In this document: positions 1 to 8,780 of the stretch, one piece after another | Numbering within the stretch: the stretch's first letter is position 1 | Layout: each line of letters begins with the position of its first letter | Assembly (NCBI RefSeq): GCF_000349325.1 | Contig: NC_020504.1 | Span: forward strand, 4,374,053-4,438,052 | DNA from: Streptomyces davaonensis JCM 4913 | Lineage (GTDB): Bacteria; Actinomycetota; Actinomycetes; Streptomycetales; Streptomycetaceae | Length of the DNA stretch: 64,000 bases | Direction: 5' to 3' | The notes under the pieces: model-generated | Told to the model about the DNA's origin: nothing | Databases searched by the model: none | Seen by the model: the letters and a program-made list of their open reading frames with translations, nothing else | Position numbers and translations under genes: made by a program

Positions 1-1
1 C

Positions 2-2056
2 GGGCGCGGTGCGCTGTTCGACACCGATCCGGCCGGGCTCGCGCCACGGCTCGTCGGGCTGCGTCCGCATCAGCACCGGGTGACGCCGTACGAGCATCCC
101 CGGGAGCTGCCGTTCGTCGTGCTGTCCGGGGCGCGCGGGCTCGGCAAGAGCGCGGTGCTCGGCGAGTTACGGGCCGCCTACAAGGGGCACACCCCGGTCG
201 GGCTGATCGACTGCGAGGACCCCGAGTTCGCGGGGCCTCCGCCCGGGCGCCCCGCCGAGGCCTGGTCCCCGGTGTCGCAGGCGCTGCTGGTCCTGGCCGA
301 GCAGCTCGCCGAGCAGGTGACCGGCGCGGGGCGGATCCAGTTCCCGCGGCTGATGACGGGGCTCGTCGCGGTCGCGGCCGGCGGCTGGGGGGACGCCGAC
401 TCCGAGCGGATCCGGCGCGAGGTGCAGCGGATCCTGCTGCTGAACGAGAGCGGGTCCTGGGTCGGCGGGTTCGCCGGGCGCTGGGCGGGCCGGGTCGCCG
501 CGAAGGTCGTCGCGGCCGCCACCGGCACCGGGCCCCTGCTGTCGGCGGCCGTGGAGGCGACCCTGGAGTCCCTCTCCGACGGCTTCGCGGGACGGCGCCA
601 CCAGCGGGCCTCCGCCTGGTACCGGGACTACCCCAACGCCGGTGACAACGCCCGCCGCGGACTGATCCTGCTCTCCGGGCACTTCCGGGCCGGCGGCACC
701 TCACGCGAGCACGCCGAACGGCACCTGGTGCGGGCGCTGCTCGCCGATCTCACCGACGCCTACACGGGCGTACTCCCCCGGATGAAGCGGCTGGGACGGC
801 CGCTCGTGCTGCTCGACAACGCGCAGTCCGCGCCGGGGCCCGGCCTCGTCGAGGCGGTGCTGCGGGACCGCTCCGAGGGCGTCGTCGACCAGGTCGTCTT
901 CTTCGCCGCCGTCCGCGGCACCGGGCGCCCCGCCCTGCGCAACGCGGTGCGGCGGGCGCTGCCCGAGGTGGCCCGCTCCAGCGACTGGGCCCCGGACCCG
1001 GGCTCGGCGTCCTCGCGGGCGGTGCAGGTGTCGCTGCCGCCGCTGAGCGGTGACGACACCCTGCACATCGTCGGCGCCGACCCCTCGGTCCCGCCCCGAC
1101 TCCCGCAGGCGATACACCGGTTGACCGGCGGGAACCCGCTCGGCATCACCCTGCTCGCCGAGTCCGCCGAGCAGAACCTCGCCGACGCCTCCTCGCTCGG
1201 CGGGCTGCTCACCGCGGACGTACGGCTGCACGCCGAGCACGACGGCAGGCCCGCCTACCTGGAGCTGCTGGACCGGCTCGTGCCCCCGGACCGGCTGGAC
1301 GAACTGACCGTGCTGGCCGCCGCCCACGACCACGACTCCGCGTGCGCGCTCGCCGACGCGCTGCTCCCGGAGGACTTCGGTCCCGCGGACGTACGGGCGC
1401 TTCAGACCCGGCTGGTGTCGGAGGGGCTGCCCGCGGTGCCCGGACGGTTCGTCGGCGACGCCTTCGTGCGGACGCTGCTGCTGCTCCGGCTGCACCATCG
1501 CGACGCCGATCACGGGCAGTGGCGCACGGCGCACGAGACGCTGATCGACCACTACGCCGACCCCGCCGACGAAAGCGTCCGGTACCGGCTGCACCATGAA
1601 CTCGCCCTGGGCGGCACGGAGTCGGCGGTGGACTACCTGCGGGACAGCTTCGCCACGCTGCCGACCCGCGACTGGCTGACGTCGCTGCGGTTCATCGCCT
1701 CCGCGCCGTACTTCCACGCGCACGACGCCGACGGCCGCGACTTCACCGGGCACGACGACCGGCGGGCGGCGGTCGCGCTCGGCCGCACCGACGCCGGGCA
1801 CGAACCGCCGGAGGGCGTCGACGGCGCACTGCACCTGCGGGTGCGCCGACTGCTGCACGCCGTATGGCAGTTGACCGATCCGCTGACCCTGCCCGACGAG
1901 ACGGTCGGACAGCGGCTGCGGTTCGAGCTGGAACAGCTCTCCAATCTGCGGCCCGCCGGGAACGCCCTGCTGTGGCGGGCCTCGCGGGACTGGCCGGACG
2001 ACGCCCTCGCGGGGCGGACGCCGCACATCCCGGACGACGACGAGGGGGAGGCGTGA
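2..2056 (+). CDS. P-loop NTPase-like protein, 5' end outside window
   Basis: The frame is open from base 2, so the true start lies upstream; the GTG at 80 is only the first start codon inside the window. A P-loop (GARGLGKSA, about 18 residues after that GTG) is followed by a Walker B-like stretch LVLLDNAQ about 240 residues in. The middle and C-terminal parts are helical and Arg/Leu-rich, like STAND or AAA regulatory ATPases that sense and scaffold. No catalytic effector domain is visible. The stop overlaps the next start (TGATG), so the two genes are translationally coupled and probably act together, perhaps as a cytosolic partner to the membrane receptor-like protein. The exact family and role are unknown. 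Confidence 0.75.
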   Translation, partial: GRGALFDTDPAGLAPRLVGLRPHQHRVTPYEHPRELPFVVLSGARGLGKSAVLGELRAAYKGHTPVGLIDCEDPEFAGPPPGRPAEAWSPVSQALLVLAEQLAEQVTGAGRIQFPRLMTGLVAVAAGGWGDADSERIRREVQRILLLNESGSWVGGFAGRWAGRVAAKVVAAATGTGPLLSAAVEATLESLSDGFAGRRHQRASAWYRDYPNAGDNARRGLILLSGHFRAGGTSREHAERHLVRALLADLTDAYTGVLPRMKRLGRPLVLLDNAQSAPGPGLVEAVLRDRSEGVVDQVVFFAAVRGTGRPALRNAVRRALPEVARSSDWAPDPGSASSRAVQVSLPPLSGDDTLHIVGADPSVPPRLPQAIHRLTGGNPLGITLLAESAEQNLADASSLGGLLTADVRLHAEHDGRPAYLELLDRLVPPDRLDELTVLAAAHDHDSACALADALLPEDFGPADVRALQTRLVSEGLPAVPGRFVGDAFVRTLLLLRLHHRDADHGQWRTAHETLIDHYADPADESVRYRLHHELALGGTESAVDYLRDSFATLPTRDWLTSLRFIASAPYFHAHDADGRDFTGHDDRRAAVALGRTDAGHEPPEGVDGALHLRVRRLLHAVWQLTDPLTLPDETVGQRLRFELEQLSNLRPAGNALLWRASRDWPDDALAGRTPHIPDDDEGEA

Positions 2057-3603
2057 TGGCGCGCGGAGGCTTGTGGACCTGGCTGCGCGAGGACGTCTGG
2101 GAGATCCCGTTACGCCGCTATCTCGCGCTGCTGCTCACCGCCGCGCTGGTGACCGGCGGCTGGTTCGGGGTCAGCGCGCTCGCGAAGGAGGACCGCTCCT
2201 GCGCCCGGGGGGTGGAGAAGCCGGAGGACAGCGACGAGTGCGTGGGCGTGTCGACCACGGACTACGACTTCGGCCGGCCCCAACTGCGGGACGTGATCTC
2301 GGCGATCGACCGGGAGAACCGCTCGCTGAAGCCGGGCAGCTATGTCACCGTGGCGCTGCTGGAGCCGTTCACGGCGTCCGACGCGGACAACCTGGGCGAC
2401 GTGCTGCATGAGGTCCAGGGCGCGTATCTCGCGCAGTACCGGGCCAACCACGAGTCCAACGGGCAGTCCCCGGCGATCCGGCTCGTGCTCGCCAACCCCG
2501 GTGCCACGGGGGCGCATTGGGAGCACACGGTCGATCAGCTGGAGCGGATGACGAAGGGCCCGGACCGGCTGCGGGCGGTGACCGGGGTGGGGCTGAGCAC
2601 CGAGAACAACAAGCTGGCCGTGCGGGAACTGACCCGGCGCGGCATCCCGGTCATCGGCACCTCCATCACCGCCGACGACCTCGCCAACGGGCAGAACGGC
2701 AAGGACCCCTTCCCCGGCCTCGCCCGGGTCTCCCCCACCAACACCGACGAGGCCCGCGCCCTCGCGTCCTTCGCGCAGGTGACGGCGGGCAAGGCGCTGC
2801 TGGTGTACGACAAGCCGGGCGACCCGTACACGCGCACGCTCCAGAAGTCCTTCGCGAAGCTGATAGAGGGTTCGCCCTACGAGCCGCAGCCCTTCACCCC
2901 GCCCGCCGACCGCAGCCAGGAGGGCACCACCGCCAACACCTTCCGGCAGATCACCCACCTGGTGTGCGACACCGCCCCCGGCACCGACACCATCCTGTTC
3001 GCCGGACGCCACACGCAGCTACGGCAGTTCATCAACGCACTCGGCGGACGCGGCTGCCAGGACCGCGAGTTCACGTTGCTGACCGGCGACGAGGGCTCCT
3101 ACCTCACCGGCGACAAGGACCTCGACCGCTCCGCCCTCACCCGCAAGCTCTCGGTGCGCTACACCGCCCTCGCCCACCCCGACGCCTGGGGGAAGGACGC
3201 CGCGAAGACCGGCGGCTCGACGCTGGACGCGGCGGCCCTGAACGAGCTGCTGTCCTTCGCCGCGCGCAAGCCGGTCGGCCCCATCGGCGAGGTCTCCCTC
3301 CAGGACGGCCAACTGATCATCGCCTACGACGCCATGCGGCTGGCCGTCCACGGCATCCGCGAGGCCACGCCCGACGGCAGGATCCTGCCGCCGCTCGCCG
3401 ATGTCGGCCTCCAGTGGCCGCAGGTCAAGGGCTCGCTGCGGGTGAACGGGGCGAGCGGCTGGATCTGCCTGGACGTGCACGGCAACCCGTACGACAAGGC
3501 CGTGCCGATCGTGGAACTCACGGCGGAGGGGCGGGCGCAGTTCGTGAAGATCGCCTGGCCGGAGGGGGAGGCGCCGGGGAAGGAGTGCCTGCCGCCGTCC
3601 TAG
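2056..3603 (+). CDS. Membrane-anchored periplasmic-binding-like (receptor ligand-binding) protein
   Basis: This protein of about 515 residues starts at an ATG that overlaps the preceding stop. A short cytosolic N-terminus is followed by one hydrophobic segment (YLALLLTAALVTGGWFGVSAL, residues about 17-37), then a long extracytoplasmic domain. Stretches such as VALLEPF, GIPVIGTSITADD and ALLVYDKPGDPYT match the alternating strand/helix pattern of type 1 periplasmic binding folds, as in branched-chain amino acid and receptor ligand-binding proteins. A transmembrane anchor replaces the usual lipoprotein signal, and no ABC transporter is adjacent, so sensing is more likely than transport. With the upstream NTPase it may form a signalling pair; that is inference. 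The stop shares a CTAG with the convergent next gene. Confidence 0.75.
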   Translation: MARGGLWTWLREDVWEIPLRRYLALLLTAALVTGGWFGVSALAKEDRSCARGVEKPEDSDECVGVSTTDYDFGRPQLRDVISAIDRENRSLKPGSYVTVALLEPFTASDADNLGDVLHEVQGAYLAQYRANHESNGQSPAIRLVLANPGATGAHWEHTVDQLERMTKGPDRLRAVTGVGLSTENNKLAVRELTRRGIPVIGTSITADDLANGQNGKDPFPGLARVSPTNTDEARALASFAQVTAGKALLVYDKPGDPYTRTLQKSFAKLIEGSPYEPQPFTPPADRSQEGTTANTFRQITHLVCDTAPGTDTILFAGRHTQLRQFINALGGRGCQDREFTLLTGDEGSYLTGDKDLDRSALTRKLSVRYTALAHPDAWGKDAAKTGGSTLDAAALNELLSFAARKPVGPIGEVSLQDGQLIIAYDAMRLAVHGIREATPDGRILPPLADVGLQWPQVKGSLRVNGASGWICLDVHGNPYDKAVPIVELTAEGRAQFVKIAWPEGEAPGKECLPPS

Positions 3604-4013
3604 GCCGGTTTGTTTGAGCCTTCGAGGTATTCGATCAGTCGTTCGAACCGGGTGCGCCAGCGCTCCTCCGACTCCTGCTCCCCCTGGAACTCATGGGTGA
3701 ACCGGAGGGCGCTGCCCTCGACCCCGTCGCGCTCCAGATGGAAGCGGATCCGGCCGCCGCCCTCGACCGTGTACTCGGCGACCCGGTCCACGTCCCAGGC
3801 GGTGACCTGTCCGGACCCCAGCTCACGCAGGGTGACGGCGCCGCCGAGCCGGGGTTCGAGGACATCCACGGCGGTGAACCAGCCGGCCAGCCCCTCCGGG
3901 GTCGAGATCGCCGGCCAGACCGACTCCATGGGCCTGGGGAGCCGCACCAGGAAGTGCAGAATGTGCGTGCTCCCCTGGATCCGACTGGCGCCCTGCTCGA
4001 TGGATCCGGTCAT
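3600..4013 (-). CDS. SRPBCC (START/AHSA1-like) family protein
   Basis: This 137-residue single-domain protein has the SRPBCC hallmarks: an N-terminal strand followed by PRPMESVWPAISTPEGLAGWF, the VWxAxxxPEGLxxWF signature of AHSA1-like proteins, then alternating strands (GGAVTLRE, GGGRIRFHLE) and a closing helix (RFERLIEYLEG). Members bind hydrophobic ligands or act as Hsp90 co-chaperones; the ligand cannot be read from sequence. Its TAG stop overlaps the stop of the convergent upstream gene within a CTAG palindrome, so there is no room for a terminator between them. Confidence 0.8.
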   Translation of the reverse strand: MTGSIEQGASRIQGSTHILHFLVRLPRPMESVWPAISTPEGLAGWFTAVDVLEPRLGGAVTLRELGSGQVTAWDVDRVAEYTVEGGGRIRFHLERDGVEGSALRFTHEFQGEQESEERWRTRFERLIEYLEGSNKPA

Positions 4014-4051
4014 GACACCAGCCTGACCCTCGGGGAGGGGTTTCGCACGCT

Positions 4052-4272
4052 TTTACGGACGCTTGCCCGGCGCATCGACGATGCCGCGCTCCAGGACCGC
4101 GTTGCCCCACAGCACCGAGTCGGCCTTGATCACGCCCGTCCTTGATCGTTACCTCCCGGGTGCCGAGCAGCAGCCAGGTCTTCGGATCGAAGACCAACTC
4201 CGTCCGGCTGACTCCCCGCTCGTCGACGAACCCGACGGCGGTGCCGTGCCCTTCTACCTGTCCGTACGACAA
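4052..4272 (-). pseudogene. C-terminal remnant of a CU044_5270-like protein, frameshifted
   Basis: The minus strand encodes GFVDERGVSRTELVFDP, then KTWLLLGTREVTIKDG, then moves to another frame for VIKADSVLWGNAVLERGIVD and APGKRP before TAA at 4052-4054. As I recall the CU044_5270 family, its C-terminus runs from a DxxGxxRTExxFD stretch through a FLGxR-like strand to AVLERGIVDxxGxRP, so the two frames together match it. Only the last 75 or so residues remain, there is one frameshift, and the 5' part runs into the ccsB terminator hairpin with no credible start. It is therefore a decayed 3' fragment. Confidence 0.6.
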
Positions 4273-4322
4273 AGGCCGGTTCCCGTGACCCAGGTCACAG
4301 GCAACCGGCCTTCACCGTACGG
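4262..4322 (-). terminator. Long nested hairpin downstream of ccsB
   Basis: Two 20-base arms (4262-4281 and 4303-4322) are complementary apart from a three-base mismatch (GAC/GTG type). The intervening segment contains a second perfect stem, GTGACC-CA-GGTCAC. The structure starts five bases beyond the ccsB stop in the direction of transcription. No strong T-run follows, which is usual for Streptomyces terminators. Confidence 0.75.
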
Positions 4323-4326
4323 GACT

Positions 4327-5442
4327 TCAGAACCCCACGGACTGGAGGGCGCCGAGGCCGACGTCGGCGTAGGAGTGCTTGCCGGAGACGAAGATGTTGA
4401 CGCCGTAGTAGTTGAACAGCCAGCAGCCGAAGGCGAGCAGGGCCAGGTAGGCGGCCTTGCGGCCCTTCCAGCCGACCGTGGCGCGGGCGTGCAGGTAGCC
4501 GGCGTAGGCGACCCAGGTGATGAAGGACCAGGTCTCCTTGGGGTCCCAGCCCCAGTAGCGGCCCCAGGCGTCGCCCGCCCAGATCGCGCCCGCGATGATC
4601 GTGAACGTCCACAGCGGGAAGACGGCCGCGTTGACGCGGTAGGAGAACTTGTCCAGGGAGGACGCGGCGGGCAGCCGGTCCAGGACCGAGTTCGCGAAGC
4701 GGCCGGGGGTACCGCCGCCCGCCAGCTTGTTCTCGTAGCTGTCCTTGAAGAGGTACAGCAGCGTGGAGACCGCGCCGACGTAGAAGACCGCGCCGCACAG
4801 GATCGCCGTGGAGACGTGGATGTACAGCCAGTACGAGTGCAGGGCGGGAACCAATTGGTCACTGGCGGTGTACAAGACAGTGACGGCGAGACCGAGATCG
4901 AGGAGGACCGTGGTGGTCAGGAACAGCCCCAGCCAGCGCACGTTCTTCTTCAGCGCCAGCAGCGCGAGGTACACCCCGACGGCGACCGTGGAGAAGGTGA
5001 TGTTGAACTCGTACATGTTGCCCCACGGCGCCCGCTGCACCGACAGGGCCCGGGTGAGTACACCACCGGCGGCGATGAGGAAGGCGAGCACCGTGAGGGA
5101 CACGGCGATACGCCCGTAGAGGTCGCCCTGCTCGTCCCCGCCGTGCGCGCCGGGTCCGTCGGGCACGTCCCGGGCGCCGGTCGCGGCCCGGACGACGACC
5201 TTCGGCCGCTCCAGTACGGCGGTGCCGCCGGCCTTCTTCACCGTGACCGCGGGAGCGGCACCGGCCTGCTTCGCCTTCGTCGCGGTGAGCGCGGCGGCGG
5301 TACGGCCGACCTTGCTGCGGCTGCCGAAGAGCCATTCGGCGATGTACGCGAAGAAGGCCAGGGTGTAGACGGCCATCGCGGAGTAGATCAGCGTGTTGCT
5401 GAGGTTCGCGAGGCCTTCGTTGGTTGCGGCGGCGAGAGTCAC
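4327..5442 (-). CDS. ccsB: Cytochrome c biogenesis protein CcsB (ResC-type)
   Basis: This 371-residue polytopic membrane protein partners ResB in system II cytochrome c maturation, carrying haem outward and ligating it to apocytochrome CxxCH sites. The tryptophan-rich haem-handling motif is plain: GRYWGWDPKETWSFITW, near residue 290. Multiple hydrophobic segments surround it, with conserved histidines such as SYWLYIHVSTAI before the motif and YAGYLHAR after it. An Ala/Lys/Arg-rich cytosolic loop (about residues 50-110) is longer than in Bacillus homologues and typical of actinobacteria. It is the last gene of the resA-ccdA-resB-ccsB block, 187 bases after resB, and is followed by a strong hairpin. 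Confidence 0.95.
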   Translation of the reverse strand: MTLAAATNEGLANLSNTLIYSAMAVYTLAFFAYIAEWLFGSRSKVGRTAAALTATKAKQAGAAPAVTVKKAGGTAVLERPKVVVRAATGARDVPDGPGAHGGDEQGDLYGRIAVSLTVLAFLIAAGGVLTRALSVQRAPWGNMYEFNITFSTVAVGVYLALLALKKNVRWLGLFLTTTVLLDLGLAVTVLYTASDQLVPALHSYWLYIHVSTAILCGAVFYVGAVSTLLYLFKDSYENKLAGGGTPGRFANSVLDRLPAASSLDKFSYRVNAAVFPLWTFTIIAGAIWAGDAWGRYWGWDPKETWSFITWVAYAGYLHARATVGWKGRKAAYLALLAFGCWLFNYYGVNIFVSGKHSYADVGLGALQSVGF

Positions 5443-5629
5443 CTCAACACTCCTTCGGGTGAATGTCCCGCGGACTGGGAGTCGGGCGGTGAGGTTCGCG
5501 GAGAGGATTGCGGCCGTGTGACCGGGCTGGTTTCAACCCGGCTGACGTTGATCGTGGAAGACCTGGAGGACCGCCGGTCCGCCGGGCGGCGAGAGCCAGG
5601 AATCTCCCTGGATCCGCGAGGGAGAGGAC

Positions 5630-7336
5630 TCAATTCTCAGCCCCTTCGGCTGCTGCTGCGGTGTCGGAGTCGGACGCTCTGTCCGACTCCGCATCCGAGC
5701 CACCGGGCGCCCCCGGCGCCTGTTCGTACAGGATCCCGGCGAGGTCGCCGAGCTCCTCGGGCACCTTGGCGGACTCGCTGCGGCCGAGCCCGGCCATCTC
5801 GACGACGGTCACCCCGTCGGCGCCCTTGACCGCCCGCACCCACACCCGTCGGCGCTGGATGAACAGGGAGGCGGCGAGACCGAAGATCGCGGCCATGGCA
5901 CCGGCCAGCGCCCAGCCGCTCGCGGGCTGCTGGGTGATCTGGAAGTTCGCCCACTCCTTGGTGCCCTCATAGGTCACCGAGCCCGCGCCGTTCGGGAGTT
6001 CCACGGTCTGCCCGGGCCGCAGGTTCTCCCGCATCTGCTTGCCCTTGGAGTCCTTGAACCCCTTCATGTGCGTCTTGTCGAGCTGGTACACGCTCTGCGG
6101 GATGCCCGAGTTGACGCCCAGGTCACCGTGGTACGGCTCCAGGTTGAGCACCGGGTTGATCAGGGCGGGGAAGCTGGAGGACAGCTCGTTGCCGGCCGTG
6201 TAGGTGGGCAGGAGGAAGGCCTTGAAGGCGAGCTGCTCGCTGACGCCCTCGGCGTTCTTGTAGCCGTCGTAGACCTTGACCACACCGGAGGAGGTGACAT
6301 TGGCGTCGAGCGGCAGCATCGGTACGGCGTCGCTGTAGACGACCTTGCCCTTGCCGTCCCGGACGGTGATGACGGGGGCGTAGCCGTGGGCGGTGAGGTA
6401 GACCTTGGAGTCGCCGATCTTCAAGGGCTCGTTGACCTTGACGACCGTGGACTCGTCCTTGCCGTAGGCGCCCTCGGCGTAGGTGAGGGAGGTCTGGTAG
6501 GTGCGCGGGGTGCCCTTGTTGGGACCGCTCGCCTCGTAGGTGCCCTTGAAGTCCTTCAGGTTGAAGGAGAAGGGGGTGAGGTCCTCGGTGCTGAAGAGGG
6601 TGCCGGACTTGAAGTCGTCGTACTGGGTGAGGGTGTTGGAGAAGCCGTCGCCCTCGACGACCAGCTTGTTGCCCTCCATCTTGAACAGCTGGCCCCAGGC
6701 GAAGGCGATCAGCATCACGATCAGGGCGATATGGAAGGCGAGGTTGCCGACCTCACGCAGATAGCCCTTCTCGGCGGCGACCGCGTCACCGGCGACATGC
6801 GCGCGGAAGCGGTTCTTCTGGAGCAGGGCGAGCGCGGCCTCGCGGACCTGCTCGGGCTCGGCCTCGGTGCGCCAGGTGGTGTAGGCGGGCAGCCGGGTCA
6901 GCCGCTTCGGGGCGCCCGGCGGACGGCCGCGCAGCTGGCCCACGAACTGCCAGGTGCGGGGCACGATGCAGCCGATGAGGGAGACGAACAGCAGGATGTA
7001 GATCGCGGAGAACCACACCGAGCTGTAGACGTGGAAGAGGCCGAGCTTGTCGTAGACCGGCGCGAGGATGTCGTGCTGGTCGCGGAATTCGGCGACCTTG
7101 GTCTCGTCCGAGCCGGACTGCGGGATCAGCGAGCCGGGGATCGCGCCGAGCGCGAGCAGCAGAAGCAGAAGGAGCGCGACCCGCATGGAGGTCAGCTGCC
7201 GCCAGAACCAGCGGGCCCAGCCGACGAAGCCCATGGCGGGGAGGTTCGGCAGCTCCTCCTTGGGTGCCGTGGAGAGCTGGGAGCCGGCGGCGCCGAGGTC
7301 CTGCTCTTCGGCGCGGTCGGTTGTCGTCTCGCTCAT
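5630..7336 (-). CDS. resB: Cytochrome c biogenesis protein ResB
   Basis: This 568-residue protein is the ResB (Ccs1) half of the system II haem lyase complex. The N-terminus has two close membrane helices (SMRVALLLLLLLALGAIPGS about residue 50 and VWFSAIYILLFVSLIGCIVP about residue 105), and a third follows (VGNLAFHIALIVMLIAFAWG). A large extracytoplasmic domain and a last helix (GWALAGAMAAIFGLAASLFI) come next. GSLIPQSG after the first helix and the VGNLAFH histidine are conserved in ResB. The acidic Ser/Ala-rich C-terminal tail looks disordered. The start lies three bases after the ccdA stop, indicating tight coupling. Confidence 0.95.
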   Translation of the reverse strand: MSETTTDRAEEQDLGAAGSQLSTAPKEELPNLPAMGFVGWARWFWRQLTSMRVALLLLLLLALGAIPGSLIPQSGSDETKVAEFRDQHDILAPVYDKLGLFHVYSSVWFSAIYILLFVSLIGCIVPRTWQFVGQLRGRPPGAPKRLTRLPAYTTWRTEAEPEQVREAALALLQKNRFRAHVAGDAVAAEKGYLREVGNLAFHIALIVMLIAFAWGQLFKMEGNKLVVEGDGFSNTLTQYDDFKSGTLFSTEDLTPFSFNLKDFKGTYEASGPNKGTPRTYQTSLTYAEGAYGKDESTVVKVNEPLKIGDSKVYLTAHGYAPVITVRDGKGKVVYSDAVPMLPLDANVTSSGVVKVYDGYKNAEGVSEQLAFKAFLLPTYTAGNELSSSFPALINPVLNLEPYHGDLGVNSGIPQSVYQLDKTHMKGFKDSKGKQMRENLRPGQTVELPNGAGSVTYEGTKEWANFQITQQPASGWALAGAMAAIFGLAASLFIQRRRVWVRAVKGADGVTVVEMAGLGRSESAKVPEELGDLAGILYEQAPGAPGGSDAESDRASDSDTAAAAEGAEN

Positions 7337-7339
7337 CGC

Positions 7340-8110
7340 TCAGATCCCCACAGTGAAGCCGTTGGACCAGTTCTGCATCTCCGACACCATGCTGTCCCAG
7401 GCGCCGGTGAGGAGCAGCAGACCGGTCACGATCATCATCGTGCCGCCGATCCGCATCACCCAGACATAGTGGCGCTTGACCCAGCCGAAGGCGCCGAGCG
7501 CCTTGCGGAAGGCGACCGCGGCGAGCACGAAGGGCAGACCGAGGCCGAGGCAGTAGGCAACGGTCAGTATGGCGCCCCGTCCGGCGCTCGCCTCGTTGTA
7601 GGAGAGGGCGATCACGGACGCCAGGGTCGGGCCGATGCAGGGCGTCCAGCCGATGCCGAACAGCGCGCCGAGGAAGGGGGCACCGATCAGTCCGGTGACC
7701 GGCCGCTTGTGGAAGCGGAACTCCCGCTGGGTCATCCAGGGCATCAGGCCCATGAAGAAGACACCCAGGGCGATCATGAGCACGCCCAGCACCTTGGACA
7801 GGACCGCCTGGTGCTCCTGGAGGTTGTCGCCGAAGTAGCCGAACAGGGCCCCGCTGGAGACGAAGACGGCGGTGAAGCCGAGTACGAAGAGGGAGGCACC
7901 CGCGACCATCCGGCCGCGGCGGGCCTCGGCGAGGTCGGTGCCGGTGACGCCGGTGACGTAGGAGAGATAGCCGGGGACCAGCGGCAGGACGCACGGGGAG
8001 AAGAAGGAGACCAGGCCGCCGAGGACCGCGATGGGCAGGGCGAGGAGCAGGGCGCCGCTCATCACCGTCTCGTTGGTGCCGGTCGCGGCGAGGGTCGTGA
8101 GGGTGCTCAC
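7340..8110 (-). CDS. ccdA: Cytochrome c biogenesis protein CcdA
   Basis: This is a 256-residue thiol-disulfide transporter of six membrane helices that passes electrons from cytosolic thioredoxin to outer-face acceptors such as ResA. Family signatures include LVSFFSPCVLPLVPGYLSYVTG (helix 1 Cys, P-C-x-L-P) near residue 40 and FGIGWTPCIGPTLASVI (second Cys of the redox pair) near residue 155. The GTG start lies one base after the resA/tlpA stop, and resB begins three bases beyond its own stop, so the three genes are one transcription unit. Confidence 0.95.
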   Translation of the reverse strand: MSTLTTLAATGTNETVMSGALLLALPIAVLGGLVSFFSPCVLPLVPGYLSYVTGVTGTDLAEARRGRMVAGASLFVLGFTAVFVSSGALFGYFGDNLQEHQAVLSKVLGVLMIALGVFFMGLMPWMTQREFRFHKRPVTGLIGAPFLGALFGIGWTPCIGPTLASVIALSYNEASAGRGAILTVAYCLGLGLPFVLAAVAFRKALGAFGWVKRHYVWVMRIGGTMMIVTGLLLLTGAWDSMVSEMQNWSNGFTVGI

Positions 8111-8111
8111 G

Positions 8112-8702
8112 TCACTTCTCCGCGAGGACCGGGGCGATCATCTTGCGCAGCTTCTCCTCGCTGAGCGGGGCCAGCGAGCGGGCCGCGATCTTCCCGTCCC
8201 GGTCGAGGACGAGCGTGGAGGGGATCGCCTGCGGGTTGAGCGTGCCCTTCTCGAAGCGGAGCATCAGCTTGCCGGTCGGGTCGTACAGGCTCGGATAGGT
8301 GACGCCCTGTTCCTCCTCGAAGGCGAGGGCGTTCTTGGTGCTGGTGTCGCGGGTGTTGATGCCGACGAACTGCACACCGTCCGCCTTCAGGTCCTGGGAG
8401 ACCTTCTCGAAGCCCGGCGCCTCGGCCCGGCAGGGGGCGCACCAGGAGCCCCAGACATTCAGCACGACGACCTTGCCGTCGTAGGCGGAGACGTCGAGCT
8501 GCTTGCCGTCGACAGTGGCGCCGGACAGTTCGGGGGCGGTGTCGCGCTCGGCCTTCTTGACGGTCGCGATGCCGTCCTCGCCCATGACGAAGCCGGTGCC
8601 CCCGCTACCCCCGGACTTACCGCCCGAGGTGCACGCGGACAGCAGCAGCGTGGTGACGACGGCACCGGCGAGGGTCAGGGGGGCGCGACTGGCGGCACTC
8701 AT
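8112..8702 (-). CDS. resA: Thiol-disulfide oxidoreductase lipoprotein (ResA/TlpA family)
   Basis: This 196-residue lipoprotein has a lipobox (LLLSACTSG, residues about 19-27) and a thioredoxin-fold domain. Its redox site is WGSWCAPCRAEAPGF near residue 90, where ResA-type proteins carry WxxWCxPCRxExP. It is expected to keep apocytochrome c haem-binding cysteines reduced at the outer membrane face, taking electrons from CcdA, which is encoded directly downstream. VVLNVWGSWC and FVGINTRDT are further ResA/TlpA hallmarks. The first gene of the compact block, it lies 78 bases from the upstream deacetylase-like gene. Confidence 0.92.
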   Translation of the reverse strand: MSAASRAPLTLAGAVVTTLLLSACTSGGKSGGSGGTGFVMGEDGIATVKKAERDTAPELSGATVDGKQLDVSAYDGKVVVLNVWGSWCAPCRAEAPGFEKVSQDLKADGVQFVGINTRDTSTKNALAFEEEQGVTYPSLYDPTGKLMLRFEKGTLNPQAIPSTLVLDRDGKIAARSLAPLSEEKLRKMIAPVLAEK

Positions 8703-8780
8703 GTGAAAAGTTTCGCATGTCCGTTCCGGGGATCTTGCGCACCCCCCTTGCAGGTGAAAACCCGCATATCAGGACGGCTT

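Noticed and set aside
6068..8164. 698-codon plus-strand frame opposite resB, ccdA and resA
   Set aside because: It is the antisense shadow of three clearly identified genes in GC-rich DNA and is Gly/Ala/Arg/Asp-rich without any family pattern.
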